64,000 nucleotides of DNA from Blastococcus xanthinilyticus (GCF_008124835.1 NZ_VNHW01000003.1:248001-312000), one strand, 5' to 3'. Counted from the stretch's first letter, positions 19,029-27,120 are shown. The notes: generated by a model not told the origin, from the letters alone. A program made the numbers and translations.

Positions 19029-20411
19029 TCATTCGACGACGAGGACGTCGGCGAACGCGGGGGAGGAGCGGCTGGTGAAGGGGTAGCTCCCCGACTCGGC
19101 GGGGACGAGGAAGGTGATCAGCGACCGCCCCGGGACGACGACGTCGAACGAGCCGTCGGCCGCGGTGATCGTCGCCTCCGCGGCGGTGCCGTTGTGCACG
19201 GTCACCCGTGACCCCGCGGCGACCGGCCCGGCGACGTGGAAGCGCTCGTCGTCGATCAGCACGGTGACCGACAGCTCGCCGTGGTCGTGGCCCGCCATGG
19301 GATCGGCCGCCGGCGCGGTCGCGGCCGCGGTGCCCGGTGCGGGGACCGCGGGCTGCGGGGGAGGGCTCGCGGCCAGCGCGACGGCCACCGCGAGGGTGGC
19401 CAGCATGACCAGCACCTCGACACCGGCGAACCGGCGGAAGGCGCCCGGCGCGCCGGCGCGCAGCCGCGGCAGCGTGCGCCGGCGGTGCGCCCACCCGAAC
19501 AACCCGAGGACGACGAACGCTCCCGACTTGGCCAGGAGCAGCTCCCCGTAGCCGCTGCCCAGCACGGTGGTCAGCCCGGCGGCGCCGCCCGCGACGATCC
19601 ACGCCGCGACCACGCCGGAGCTCCCGGTGACCAGCAGGCAGGCCAGTGCCAGCCCGCTGAAGCGCCCGGCGGCGCGGGGGAGGTCCGCGCCCCGCCGGGC
19701 GTGCACCAGCAGGGCGAGCAGGCCCCCGACCCAGACCGCGGCGGCCACGACGTGCGCACCGAGGGCCGTCACCGCGAGGAGGTGGGAGTCGGCGTCGGAG
19801 GAGTGCCCGCTGAGCACCACCGGGACGACCAGCGCCGCCAGTGCGACGAGCCCGATCGCGCGCGTGCCGCCCGCCCCGGTGCAGCGGCGCGCGCCCACGG
19901 CCACGGTGGTGGTGAGCGCGACGACGACCAGCGCCGCCCGCCCCGTCCCGGTGTCGGTGAGGAAGACCCGCGCCGAGGACCAGGTCAGCTCGGTCGGGGG
20001 TGCGCCGACGAGCCGGCTGAGCGTCAGCACGGCGCCGGCGACGGTGGCTCCCGCCCAGGCCGCGGCCCACCGGGACGTCGCGAGGACAGCGCGGCGGGCG
20101 GCCGGCGCCAGGGAGCCGGACCGGCCGGGGACCAGGACGGCGGCGAGGACCAGGGCGCCGATCGTGCCGACCGCGGCGATCCGGCCGGCCAGCGTGACCA
20201 CCAGCAGCCCGCCCTCCACCACCGGGCCGGCCGTGGTCAGGCCGGCGGTCCCGGACGCCGGGCCGTCCCCGCCGATCGCGGCCGCGCCGAGCACCAGCGC
20301 GACCAGGGCGAGGGCCACCCCGGGCAGGAGCAGCCCGCGGCCGGCCGTGGTCGCCGCAACCGGCGGCTCCTCCGGCCCGGCCTGCCGGGTCGCCGGTGCG
20401 GCGCTGCTCAT
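19029..20411 (-). CDS. CopD-family copper transport protein with cupredoxin-like tail
   Basis: 460-residue membrane protein. After a short leader there are about eight or nine hydrophobic helices, matching the CopD/PcoD fold (SGHSSDADSHLLAVTALGAH and HVVAAAVWVGGLLALL are typical). These proteins move copper across the inner membrane with CopC as partner. The last ~95 residues start with MAGHDHGE and then form a cupredoxin-like strand set. The usual Cys/His copper loop is absent (the equivalent segment reads YPFTSRSSPAFADV), so it probably does not bind type I copper. The start ATG 20411 overlaps the copC stop (ATGA). It converges on metH. Confidence 0.88.
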   Translation of the reverse strand: MSSAAPATRQAGPEEPPVAATTAGRGLLLPGVALALVALVLGAAAIGGDGPASGTAGLTTAGPVVEGGLLVVTLAGRIAAVGTIGALVLAAVLVPGRSGSLAPAARRAVLATSRWAAAWAGATVAGAVLTLSRLVGAPPTELTWSSARVFLTDTGTGRAALVVVALTTTVAVGARRCTGAGGTRAIGLVALAALVVPVVLSGHSSDADSHLLAVTALGAHVVAAAVWVGGLLALLVHARRGADLPRAAGRFSGLALACLLVTGSSGVVAAWIVAGGAAGLTTVLGSGYGELLLAKSGAFVVLGLFGWAHRRRTLPRLRAGAPGAFRRFAGVEVLVMLATLAVAVALAASPPPQPAVPAPGTAAATAPAADPMAGHDHGELSVTVLIDDERFHVAGPVAAGSRVTVHNGTAAEATITAADGSFDVVVPGRSLITFLVPAESGSYPFTSRSSPAFADVLVVE

Positions 20412-20983
20412 GCGCGGCCGCGCAGCCGCCGGGCCAGCAGCAGCCCGAGGACGGACAGCGCACCCGCGCCCACCGCGCCCGCCGCGAGGCCACCGAACGC
20501 CGTACCACCGCCGGCGGGGCCGGGCTCCGCCGCCGGGGCCGAGCCGGCCGGAGCCGGGGCTGCCCCGCCGCCGGCCCCGTCCCCGGTCACGCCGAACGCG
20601 AAGGAGCCGGAGATCGGGTGCCCGTCGGCGGAGGTGCTGCGCCACTGCACGGTGTACGTGCCGGCGTCCGGCGCGTCGGCCAGCGGCTGCACCACGGCGT
20701 CGTCCCGGATCTCGGGGGCCCCGCGGTCGATCCGCCCGCCGTCCGGCCCGGTGACGACGACCTCGGTGCCCAGGGGCAGCGGCGTACCGCTGAACCGCAG
20801 CTCGACGGCGGACGGCGCGGTCGCGACGGTCTCCCCGGCGCCCGGGGAGCTGCCGACGAGCCCGTCGTGGGCGGAGGCCACCGAGGGCGACGCCAGCAGG
20901 ATGCCGAGCGCCACCAGGGCGACGACCAGCAGCGCTGACGGCCGGGATCCCCGGGCGGGCCCGGGCGTGCGCGATGCAGACAT
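20408..20983 (-). CDS. copC: CopC-family periplasmic copper-binding protein
   Basis: 191 residues: signal peptide with cleavage after ASA, so that mature residue 1 is His39 (HDGLVGSSP). An Ig-like CopC domain follows with Asp120 and His122 in SADGHPISG, and a C-terminal Ala/Pro linker with one transmembrane helix and an RRLRGR stop-transfer anchor. His1 and the DxH pair are the Cu(II) ligands in this family. It delivers copper to the adjacent CopD-type protein, with which it overlaps by 4 bp. The ATG at 20983 has only a weak GAAGG ribosome site. Confidence 0.9.
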   Translation of the reverse strand: MSASRTPGPARGSRPSALLVVALVALGILLASPSVASAHDGLVGSSPGAGETVATAPSAVELRFSGTPLPLGTEVVVTGPDGGRIDRGAPEIRDDAVVQPLADAPDAGTYTVQWRSTSADGHPISGSFAFGVTGDGAGGGAAPAPAGSAPAAEPGPAGGGTAFGGLAAGAVGAGALSVLGLLLARRLRGRA

Positions 20984-21344
20984 GACCGGCCTTCGTCCGT
21001 GCGGGCGGTTCCGGTTCGGGCGGCACCGGCCGGCGCGCCCCGGAGGCGGGGGTCCAGCCTGGTGGAGGGCCAGGTGGGGCGCAACCGACTAGGACACGAT
21101 CGAGTTACTTCGGCATGACGGTGAACCGATCGGGCATCGACGACGAAGGTCATGTGGTCAGCGCGGTGGCGGACGGCGAGTTCGTCCGCCGGGGGAACCG
21201 GCCCGCTGGCCGAGGTCGCACCAGACCTGCACCACGGTGGATGCACCGGCGCATCCACCGGCACGACGGGCCCGCGGTTCCCAACCGCGGCCCGCCGGCC
21301 CGCCTCCGAGCGGAGTCGGCTCTTCCGACGACGAGGAGCTCACC
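20984..21344. other. Divergent intergenic region copC / CHRD-like gene
   Basis: 361 bp without a gene. It holds promoters for the two divergent genes and, next to the right-hand gene, two tandem hairpins listed separately. I could not identify a copper-responsive operator with confidence. Confidence 0.7.
21236..21290 (+). repeat. Two tandem hairpins in the leader of the CHRD-like gene
   Basis: Hairpin 1: GGTGGATGC at 21236-21244 pairs with GCATCCACC at 21251-21259 (9 bp, 6-nt loop). Hairpin 2: CCGCGGTT at 21272-21279 pairs with AACCGCGG at 21283-21290 (8 bp, 3-nt loop). They end 55 bp before the TTG start and could be a structured 5' leader or an upstream terminator. Confidence 0.6.
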
Positions 21345-22115
21345 TTGCGCAAGGCACTCGCACTTCCGACCGTTGCCATCGCCGCCGCGGCGTTCCCGCT
21401 GCTCACCATGTCCGCCGCCTCGGCGCACGAGGGGGCGCACAGCTACCAGGCCGACCTCGGTGCCCTCAACTCCTCTGGTGTCGACGGCACCGGGATGGTC
21501 ACCCTGGACGGCAACACCGCGACCGTCATGGTCGAGGCGACCGGCCTGCTGGCCGGCTCGCCGCACGCCCAGCACTTCCACATCGGCGCCCTGGGCGAGT
21601 GCCCGACCGACGCCGACGACAAGGACGGCGACGGCTTCCTGAGCACCACCGAGGGCGCGCCCGCCTACGGCGCCATCGGCACGTCGCTGACCACCACCGG
21701 CGACACCAGCCCCGAGAGCGGCCTGGCCATCGACCGCTTCCCGACCGCCGATGACGGCTCGGTCAGCTACGAGCGGACCTTCGAGGTCAGCGACGACGTC
21801 CACGCGGCGTTCGAGGAGGGCACTGCCGTCCTGGTCCTGCACGGCGTCGACAAGAACGGTTCCGGCGCCTACGACGGTGACGTCATGAGCGACCTCGACC
21901 CGTCGCTGCCCATGGAGGCGACCGCTCCGGCCGCCTGTGGGTCGCTCGAGGCCGCGCAGATGGGCGCCGCTCCCGCGGGTGGCGCCGAGACCGGCGCCGG
22001 CAGCACCGCCGGCTTCGAGGCGCAGACCGCCATGGGCGTCGGCGCGCTGGCGCTGGCCGGTGCCGCGGGTGCCGGGGCGATCGCCTACCGCCGCCGCCAG
22101 GCCGACCAGGCCTGA
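21345..22115 (+). CDS. Secreted CHRD-like protein with C-terminal membrane anchor
   Basis: 256 residues. Signal peptide 1-27 (cleavage after ASA), then HEGAHSYQADLGALNSSG and a CHRD-like beta domain containing SPHAQHFHIG, an acidic DADDKDGDGF loop resembling a calcium-binding EF-hand loop, and HGVDKNGSG. A Gly/Ala linker, one transmembrane helix (~220-245) and YRRRQ follow, so it should be anchored outside the membrane. I chose TTG 21345 because GAGGAG lies 6 nt upstream and the signal peptide begins there. Function is unknown. It is followed by a strong hairpin and a class F sortase, but I see no LPXTG-like motif in it. Confidence 0.75.
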   Translation: MRKALALPTVAIAAAAFPLLTMSAASAHEGAHSYQADLGALNSSGVDGTGMVTLDGNTATVMVEATGLLAGSPHAQHFHIGALGECPTDADDKDGDGFLSTTEGAPAYGAIGTSLTTTGDTSPESGLAIDRFPTADDGSVSYERTFEVSDDVHAAFEEGTAVLVLHGVDKNGSGAYDGDVMSDLDPSLPMEATAPAACGSLEAAQMGAAPAGGAETGAGSTAGFEAQTAMGVGALALAGAAGAGAIAYRRRQADQA

Positions 22116-22121
22116 TCCGGC

Positions 22122-22164
22122 CGCGGAGCCGCGCGGGGGGCATGCCCTCCCGCGCGGCTCCGCG
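22122..22164 (+). terminator. Strong hairpin terminator between CHRD-like gene and sortase
   Basis: A perfect 16-bp stem: CGCGGAGCCGCGCGGG at 22122-22137 pairs with 22149-22164 across an 11-nt loop, 7 bp after the upstream stop. No T-run follows, as is usual in such GC-rich genomes. Confidence 0.75.
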
Positions 22165-22185
22165 CCCCGCCCCACCGGAGGAAGG

Positions 22186-22890
22186 ATGGTCCCCGTGACC
22201 GAGCAGCGCAGCCGGCGACCCGGCACCCGCACGTGGACCGCCCTGGCCCTGGTGCTCGCGCTCGTCGGCGTCCTCGCCGTGGTGCTGGCCGTGACCGGTC
22301 AGCAGCGCGCGCCGCAGCCGCCGGCGGCCACCGACCGGACCGAGCCGGCCGCCTCGGCCGCCCCGGAGGTCTCCGACCAGGTGGCCCCTCCGGAGCCGAC
22401 GACCCCCGCCACCGACGCCGCCCCGGCGGCCCCGCCGGTCGCGGTGACGATCCCGGCCATCGACGTGAGCAGCGAGCTCATGCGGCTGGGCCTCAACGAC
22501 GACGGCACGGTGGAGGTCCCGCCGCTGGAGGCCGACGACCGGGCGGGCTGGTACGAGCGGGGGCCCGCGCCCGGCGCCGTCGGCCCGGCGGTGATCCTCG
22601 GCCACGTGGACTCCGCCGCCCACGGACCCGGCATATTCTTCGATCTCGGCGCCCTGGAACCCGGCAGCGAGGTCGAGGTCACCCGGGCCGACGGCACCGT
22701 CGCCGTCTTCCGCGTGGACCGGGTGGAGCGCCACCCCAAGGACGACTTCCCGACCATCGAGGTGTACGGCAACACCGACGACGCCCAGCTGCGGCTGATC
22801 ACCTGCGGCGGTGACTTCGACTCCGGAGCCCGCAGCTACACGGACAACGTGATCGCGTTCGCGTCGCTGGTGGCCACCCGCCCGGCCTGA
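22186..22890 (+). CDS. Class F sortase
   Basis: 234-residue membrane-tethered transpeptidase. N-terminal helix at 17-37, an Ala/Pro-rich wall-spanning linker to ~85, then the sortase barrel. Catalytic residues are His140 (LGHVDS), Cys207 (LITCGG) and Arg216 (GARSYTDN). The TCGG pattern and short length suit class F, whose substrates and roles in actinobacteria are mostly unknown. ATG 22186 has GGAGG 6 nt upstream. It is separated from the CHRD-like gene by a terminator-like hairpin, so it may be read from its own promoter. Confidence 0.9.
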   Translation: MVPVTEQRSRRPGTRTWTALALVLALVGVLAVVLAVTGQQRAPQPPAATDRTEPAASAAPEVSDQVAPPEPTTPATDAAPAAPPVAVTIPAIDVSSELMRLGLNDDGTVEVPPLEADDRAGWYERGPAPGAVGPAVILGHVDSAAHGPGIFFDLGALEPGSEVEVTRADGTVAVFRVDRVERHPKDDFPTIEVYGNTDDAQLRLITCGGDFDSGARSYTDNVIAFASLVATRPA

Positions 22891-22914
22891 GCCGGACGAC
22901 CTCCCGCCGGGGCG

Positions 22915-23160
22915 TCAGCGCGCCGGCGCCGCCCGCACGACCAGGAGCCCGCCGACGGCCGGCACCAGCGACAGCGCCCGGACGCGGGTCGGCGCGGGCA
23001 GCTGCCAGGCGAGCGCGATGACGACCAGGTAGCAGAACCCGTGCACCGGGCCGAGCGCGGAGGCGACCGACGGCACGTGGACGGTCGCCAGGTTGGCCAG
23101 CAGGAGAACCAGGGTGGCCGTCTCGACCGTCGCGGCGACGACCAGCCAGCGCTGGGGCAC
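22915..23160 (-). CDS. Small DUF3817-like membrane protein
   Basis: 81 residues with three hydrophobic helices and the segment GPVHGFCYLVVIALAW, matching the DUF3817 pattern of small actinobacterial membrane proteins of unknown role. It starts at GTG 23160, immediately after the stop of the next membrane gene upstream (1-bp gap), so the two are one operon. Confidence 0.7.
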   Translation of the reverse strand: MPQRWLVVAATVETATLVLLLANLATVHVPSVASALGPVHGFCYLVVIALAWQLPAPTRVRALSLVPAVGGLLVVRAAPAR

Positions 23161-23161
23161 T

Positions 23162-23674
23162 TCAGACGCCCGTCGTCGAGCCGGGCCGCACGATCATCAG
23201 CACGACGACGACCACCCAGAGCAGGTTGACGACGCCGGAGTACGCGCCCAGCCGGCGGACCAGCGCGGGCGCGTCGAGCGCGGCCGCCCGGGTGGTGGCG
23301 GCCGCCCCGCTGCCGGGGGGCTCCCCGGACCCGTCGGCGGCCCGGGAGAGCAGCTCCCGCTGTCCGGGGAGCACGACGGCCGCCAGCAGCAGGCCGGCCA
23401 GCGCGGTCAGCGCCATCGACACCTGCACCCAGGCGTTCCCCAGGACGCCGAGCTGGGCGGCGGTCGCCAGGCCGAACACCGGCACGGCGAGCGCCAGGAC
23501 CGCGTACACCCGCGTGATGCGGTGCAGCAGCTGCAGGGCCGGGACGGCGGACCGCGCCGTCGTCCCGTCGAGCGCCAGGCGCGCGTAGCGGGGGAAGAGG
23601 CTCACCGCGACGGTCACCGAGCCCACGAAGACCACCGCCGCCACCACGTGCACGCTGAGCAGTACCGCGGCCAT
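23162..23674 (-). CDS. Integral membrane protein (DUF2269/CopD-like)
   Basis: 170 residues with four predicted helices. SVHVVAAVVFVGSVTVAVSLFPRYA at the N-terminus has the His and the small-residue helix typical of DUF2269/CopD-type membrane proteins. The fold assignment is tentative and no catalytic motif is seen. ATG 23674 with GAGAGGGG upstream is preferred over a longer frame. It is divergent from the MarR gene at 23776, which may regulate it. Confidence 0.65.
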   Translation of the reverse strand: MAAVLLSVHVVAAVVFVGSVTVAVSLFPRYARLALDGTTARSAVPALQLLHRITRVYAVLALAVPVFGLATAAQLGVLGNAWVQVSMALTALAGLLLAAVVLPGQRELLSRAADGSGEPPGSGAAATTRAAALDAPALVRRLGAYSGVVNLLWVVVVVLMIVRPGSTTGV

Positions 23675-23775
23675 CGGTTCCCCTCTCGTCCGGGGTATTA
23701 GTCCGGCTGAAACTAGCACGGCCCGTGTCGGCCCGGGGGAGGATGTGGCCCGGCCCGACGACGAGAGGAGACGAC

Positions 23776-24252
23776 GTGACGAGCCCGGACGTGCCGAGCC
23801 CGCCGGCGACCAGCCCCGCCGTCCTGCTCGTCGCCCTGGGCCGGCAGCTCGACGGCTGGATCAACGGCTCCCTCGAGGAGGTCGGCCTGTCCCTGCGGCT
23901 GCTCGGAGCCCTCGGGCACCTGGCCCGCGAGCCCGGCCTCTCGTACACCGAGCTCGCGCGGCGGGCGCGGGTGACGACGCAGAGCATGCACGCCACCGTC
24001 GCGGCACTCATCGAGGCCGGCGCCGTCGCGCCCGCCGGTCCGGGCCGGGGGAGGCGGGCGCTGCTCGACCTGACTCCCCGTGGCCGCCGGCTGCTCGCCA
24101 CGGGACAGGCCGTGATCGCCGGGATCGACGCGGAGCTGCGCGGGCTCGGGAGCCTGCCCGCGGACCGCGACCTGTTCGGTCTGCTCGGCGCGGTCACCGG
24201 CAGGACCGGCGGCCCGTCCGAGGCGGGCCGCGCGGACGAGGGGTCGGCGTAG
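23776..24252 (+). CDS. MarR-family transcriptional regulator
   Basis: 158 residues of winged-helix type. The helix-turn-helix is LSYTELARRARVTTQSMHATVAAL and the wing is GPGRGRRALLDLTPRG. The start is GTG 23776 with GAGAGGAG upstream. It is divergent from the small membrane-protein pair. Its 3' end lies only 21 bp from the left terminus of the Tn3-like element, so insertion occurred just behind the gene without breaking it. Confidence 0.82.
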   Translation: MTSPDVPSPPATSPAVLLVALGRQLDGWINGSLEEVGLSLRLLGALGHLAREPGLSYTELARRARVTTQSMHATVAALIEAGAVAPAGPGRGRRALLDLTPRGRRLLATGQAVIAGIDAELRGLGSLPADRDLFGLLGAVTGRTGGPSEAGRADEGSA

Positions 24253-24273
24253 GCGGGCCGGGTTGGGGTCCGA

Positions 24274-24302
24274 GGAGGATCGGAACGGTTGTTGGCGGTA
24301 GC
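24274..24302 (+). repeat. Left terminal inverted repeat of Tn3-like element
   Basis: 29 bp beginning GGAGGATCGGAACGG and ending GGCGGTAGC. It is the reverse complement of 27179-27207 except for one base (G versus T). Confidence 0.9.
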
Positions 24303-24337
24303 CATCTCTGCTGACGGCGAAGCCCCCAGCAGAGATG
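24303..24337 (-). terminator. Hairpin downstream of resolvase
   Basis: CATCTCTGCTG at 24303-24313 pairs perfectly with 24327-24337 (11 bp, 13-nt loop), 24 bp after the resolvase stop and directly inside the left terminus. Probable terminator for the minus-strand genes. Confidence 0.6.
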
Positions 24338-24361
24338 AAGTGTTCACAGCTCTGGTTCTGG

Positions 24362-25026
24362 CTATGCCTCGGTCGTCGGAGGCGCGTGCAGTTCATGCTC
24401 GGCGGCGGTGACCTGGGCCGCGGGGCGTGGCGGCAGGTGCCGGTAGAGGCTGGTGCGGGTGATCCCGCTCTTAGTGACGATCTCGGCGATCGTGCTGCCG
24501 GTGTCGCGAAGGTGCGCGGCGTAGGCGAGCTTGTCGGGGTCGACGACGGCGGGCCGCCCGATCCGCCGGCCTTTCGCGGTCGCGGCCGCGCGGGCACCGG
24601 CGGCGCGTTCGAGGCTGTAGGTGCGTTCCATCTGGGCGAACAGCGCCAGCAGCACGACGGCCAGCTGGGCCATCGGATCATCCGGGTTGGCGGAGTCGAC
24701 CTTGATGGGGTCGGCGAGGGTGCGGATGCCGACTCCGCGCTCGGCCAGGTCGTGGATCAGGTTCAGGGTGTCGCGCACGGTCCGCCCGAGCCGGTCGAGG
24801 GTGTGGATGACGATGACGTCGCCGTGCCGGGCGAAACTCATCGCCGCCTGCAGGCCGGGCCGGTTGGTGTGGCCCCGGACTTCTTGTCGACGTAGATCCG
24901 CTCGGGCGGGATGTCGGCCGCCTCGAGCGCCATGATTTGCCGATCAAGATCTTGCTTGGTGGTCGAGACCCGCGCGTACCCAAGATCCAGGTCGCTACCG
25001 TACCGAAATTCAAGATCGTACGACAC
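24362..25026 (-). pseudogene. tnpR: Frameshifted Tn3-type serine resolvase
   Basis: The N-terminal part (24838-25026) encodes LGYARVSTTKQDLDRQ with the catalytic Ser in RVST. The C-terminal part (24362-24841) encodes MSFARHGDVIVIHTLDRLGR, QMERTYSLERAAGARAA and a helix-turn-helix tail ITRTSLYRHL. They lie in different frames. Around 24867-24870 one base is missing: the expected Ala-Thr-Thr-Asn-Arg-Pro-Gly reads GCC-AC-ACC-AAC-CGG. Restoring one base gives a normal ~221-residue resolvase. Either a real inactivating deletion or a sequencing error; the decayed context favours the former. Confidence 0.85.
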
Positions 25027-25185
25027 ATTCGGTACTCACTTGTGGGACAGCTTTTGGGACGATCTCGACCTGGGCGTCTGTGATCGGCGCCGGAGCTGGC
25101 CGCCGGTGTCCCACTTCCGAGGAAGTGGGACGGCCCGGCAGGCCGCCTGCATATCCCGCCCTTGCGGTAGAAGCTAGGGCGAAAC
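25027..25185. promoter_or_regulatory. Possible res site / promoter region upstream of tnpR
   Basis: 159 bp between tetR and tnpR with repeated TGGGAC: direct copies near 25041 and 25055, then a perfect inverted pair GTCCCACTTC (25108-25117) and GAAGTGGGAC (25122-25131) with a 4-nt loop. Tn3 res sites lie next to tnpR and consist of repeated resolvase half-sites, so this is a candidate. The hairpin could equally be the tetR terminator. Confidence 0.4.
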
Positions 25186-25776
25186 CTAGTGGGTGAAGTT
25201 ACCGCTGTCCGATCGAGGCCGTTGCCCGCTGAGGGTCCGTGCCCAGGGCTCGTCGACGTCGGCCAGGCCGAGGGTCAGCGTGACATTCTCGAGCATGCCG
25301 GCGCCGAACCAGAGCCGGACCGCAGCGTCGTCGTGGTTCAGGAGCTCACTGACGAGTTCGACCTGCCGGGCATAGCACGTGCGCACCGCCTCGGCCACGA
25401 GCGGCTCATCAGCTGCGCAACTGGCCTGCATGAGGAACCGCATGACGTCCCGGTCCTGGATCAGGGTGCTGTACGCGGACCGGATCGCACGCATCACCCC
25501 TTCCGCCTGTCGGGGCGGCCCTGCCTCATCGGTGCCGGCGCCGGCTCCGGTCAGAGCATCCGAGAGCAGCTCGGACACGTGGAGGACGGCACCGGCGAAC
25601 AGCGCCTCCTTACTGGCGAAGAGACGGTAGACGTAGGGCTGAGAGATTCCGGCCCGTTCGGCGATCTCACTGGTTGTCGTGCCGTAGTAACCCTTGCGCG
25701 CGAAACAGGCCACGGCAGCGTCCAGCACGACCCGACGGCGTTGATCGCTTTTCACGCTGGAGCCGGAGGCGGGCAT
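25186..25776 (-). CDS. TetR/AcrR-family regulator (transposon cargo)
   Basis: 196 residues. The N-terminal helix-turn-helix is typical: VVLDAAVACFARKGYYGTTT, then SEIAERAGISQPYVYRLFASKEALF. The C-terminal helical ligand domain is not recognisable. I prefer ATG 25776; a TTG at 25824 would add 16 residues translated from the large hairpin. The stop is at 25186. It is downstream of, and co-oriented with, the SnoaL-like gene, and an operator-like palindrome stands before that gene, so it probably represses the pair. Confidence 0.85.
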   Translation of the reverse strand: MPASGSSVKSDQRRRVVLDAAVACFARKGYYGTTTSEIAERAGISQPYVYRLFASKEALFAGAVLHVSELLSDALTGAGAGTDEAGPPRQAEGVMRAIRSAYSTLIQDRDVMRFLMQASCAADEPLVAEAVRTCYARQVELVSELLNHDDAAVRLWFGAGMLENVTLTLGLADVDEPWARTLSGQRPRSDSGNFTH

Positions 25777-25809
25777 GTCTACCAGTTTTTCACTGCGGGG
25801 TGAGACGGG

Positions 25810-25858
25810 GTGAGAGGGGGGCAAGACGGGTGGGCGACCCGTCCTGCCCCCCTCTCAC
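25810..25858 (-). terminator. Very long hairpin between SnoaL-like gene and tetR
   Basis: 22-bp arms (25810-25831 and 25837-25858) with one mismatch and a 5-nt loop, G-rich on one arm. It lies 15 bp after the SnoaL-like stop and 34 bp before the TetR start, so it probably terminates or attenuates transcription between them. Confidence 0.65.
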
Positions 25859-25873
25859 CCTGTCGAATCGGGA

Positions 25874-26341
25874 TCAGCGCCCTGCGGGCCACGACACGTC
25901 TTGGCCACTGGCCGCCTGGTCGGGGGTCATGGCCTCGATAACCACAAGAGGGTTCCAGTAGTCGACGAACCGCTCGACCAGGCCCGCCTCGTCGAGGCGG
26001 ATCACCGTGATGACCGTCTGCTCATACGGCTTGCCGGTGCTGAGGACGCTTCCCTCCGAGCGGTATTCGGCGACCGCGGTGCGGGGGTCGGTCGTCTCGA
26101 TGAACTTCACGTCGACGAACTTCACATCGAAGGTCTGCGGGAAGCCGCGCATGTGGGCGATCAGCGCCTCGCGTCCCTGCACCCGGGTAGGCACACCGGC
26201 GGGAGCGAAGGGGAACTCGACCGTGCCGTCCGCGGCGTACAGCTCGATCCACTCGTCGATCTGGCCGGAGGACACCAGCCGCAGGTGCTCTGCCAGGGCG
26301 TGCTGCGCGGGGGTGAGTTCGCGGGTCGGGTTGGCGTTCAT
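25874..26341 (-). CDS. SnoaL-like / nuclear transport factor 2-fold protein
   Basis: 155 residues of the NTF2-like cone fold. LTPAQHALAEHLRLVSSGQIDEWIELYAADGTVEFPF at the start and VERFVDYWNPLVVIEAM at the end match SnoaL-like ketosteroid-isomerase-type proteins. Substrate unknown. ATG 26341 has AAGGAG 5 nt upstream. It is the only metabolic-looking cargo in the Tn3-like element. An imperfect palindrome 17 bp upstream is a likely TetR operator. Confidence 0.82.
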   Translation of the reverse strand: MNANPTRELTPAQHALAEHLRLVSSGQIDEWIELYAADGTVEFPFAPAGVPTRVQGREALIAHMRGFPQTFDVKFVDVKFIETTDPRTAVAEYRSEGSVLSTGKPYEQTVITVIRLDEAGLVERFVDYWNPLVVIEAMTPDQAASGQDVSWPAGR

Positions 26342-26357
26342 GGTCGCTCCTTGGTTA

Positions 26358-26373
26358 GTGATTGAACAATAAC
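26358..26373. promoter_or_regulatory. Candidate TetR operator upstream of SnoaL-like gene
   Basis: GTGATTG-AA-CAATAAC: 7-bp arms with one mismatch around a 2-bp centre, in an AT-rich stretch 17 bp before the ATG. Size and symmetry fit a TetR-family site. Confidence 0.45.
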
Positions 26374-26470
26374 AAACCTAACCGGGAGGCCGCCGAGGAG
26401 CAAGGGTGAGGACCGTCACGGCCCAGCCAAGACAGACGTGGGCAGTCCGCATGGCGATCAGGACCGAAGG

Positions 26471-27120
26471 TCACCAAGGTTCCGGGCCGGCAGCGGAGGT
26501 GTCCGGCTCGCGAAGTGATCGCAGGGTGGTGATGTCGGGTTGCGTGAAGGCGTACCTGCCGAGGAAGTTGATGTGCTCGAACTGCAGGGGCGACATGCGG
26601 GCGATCATCTCGTCCGTGACGGGAAACTTCTTTTCCATCAGGGTTTTGACCGTTGTATCGATGTAGAGGCTGTTCCACAGCACGACGGCGTTCAGGGCCG
26701 GGCCGAGGGCGCCGAGCTGGTCTTCCATCCCCTGGCGGTAGTGCTGGCGCAATTCGCCTCGGTGGCCGAAGAAGATCCGCCGGGCCAGGGTGTGGCGGCC
26801 CTTGGAGATGTTCAGCTGGGCGGTGAGCATCCGCCGGTAGTCGCCGTCAGCGATCACCTGTAGGACGTGCAGGGACTTGAAGATCCGCCCGTACTGCGCG
26901 AACGCGTCGCCCAGGCCGGTGGGGCGTCCCTCTCGCGAGAGCATCCGGATCAGGTCGTAGCCGCGGACCTCGCCCAGGCTCAGGGAACCGGCCACCCGCA
27001 GCATGTCGGGCCAGTGCTGGGCGATGCGGTCGGTGTGGACCAGGTGGCGGGAGGTTTGCTGCAGCGACCCAAACGCCCGTAGCGGGACACCTGCTCTTCC
27101 GACAGAAAATCGACCGGCAT
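26471..27120 (-). pseudogene. tnpA: Tn3-family transposase remnant with large internal deletion
   Basis: ATG 27120 opens with MPVDFLSEEQVSRYGRLG, the usual Tn3 TnpA N-terminus. After ~18 codons the sequence passes into the C-terminal domain in another frame: RIAQHWPDMLRVAGSLSLGE, then GRHTLARRIFFGHRGELRQ, GMEDQLGALGPALN and PLQFEHINFLGRYAF up to the stop at 26471. Full TnpA is close to 1,000 residues; about 217 codons remain, so roughly 2.3 kb was lost and the join is out of frame. The first DDE aspartates are gone. It is certainly inactive. Confidence 0.88.
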
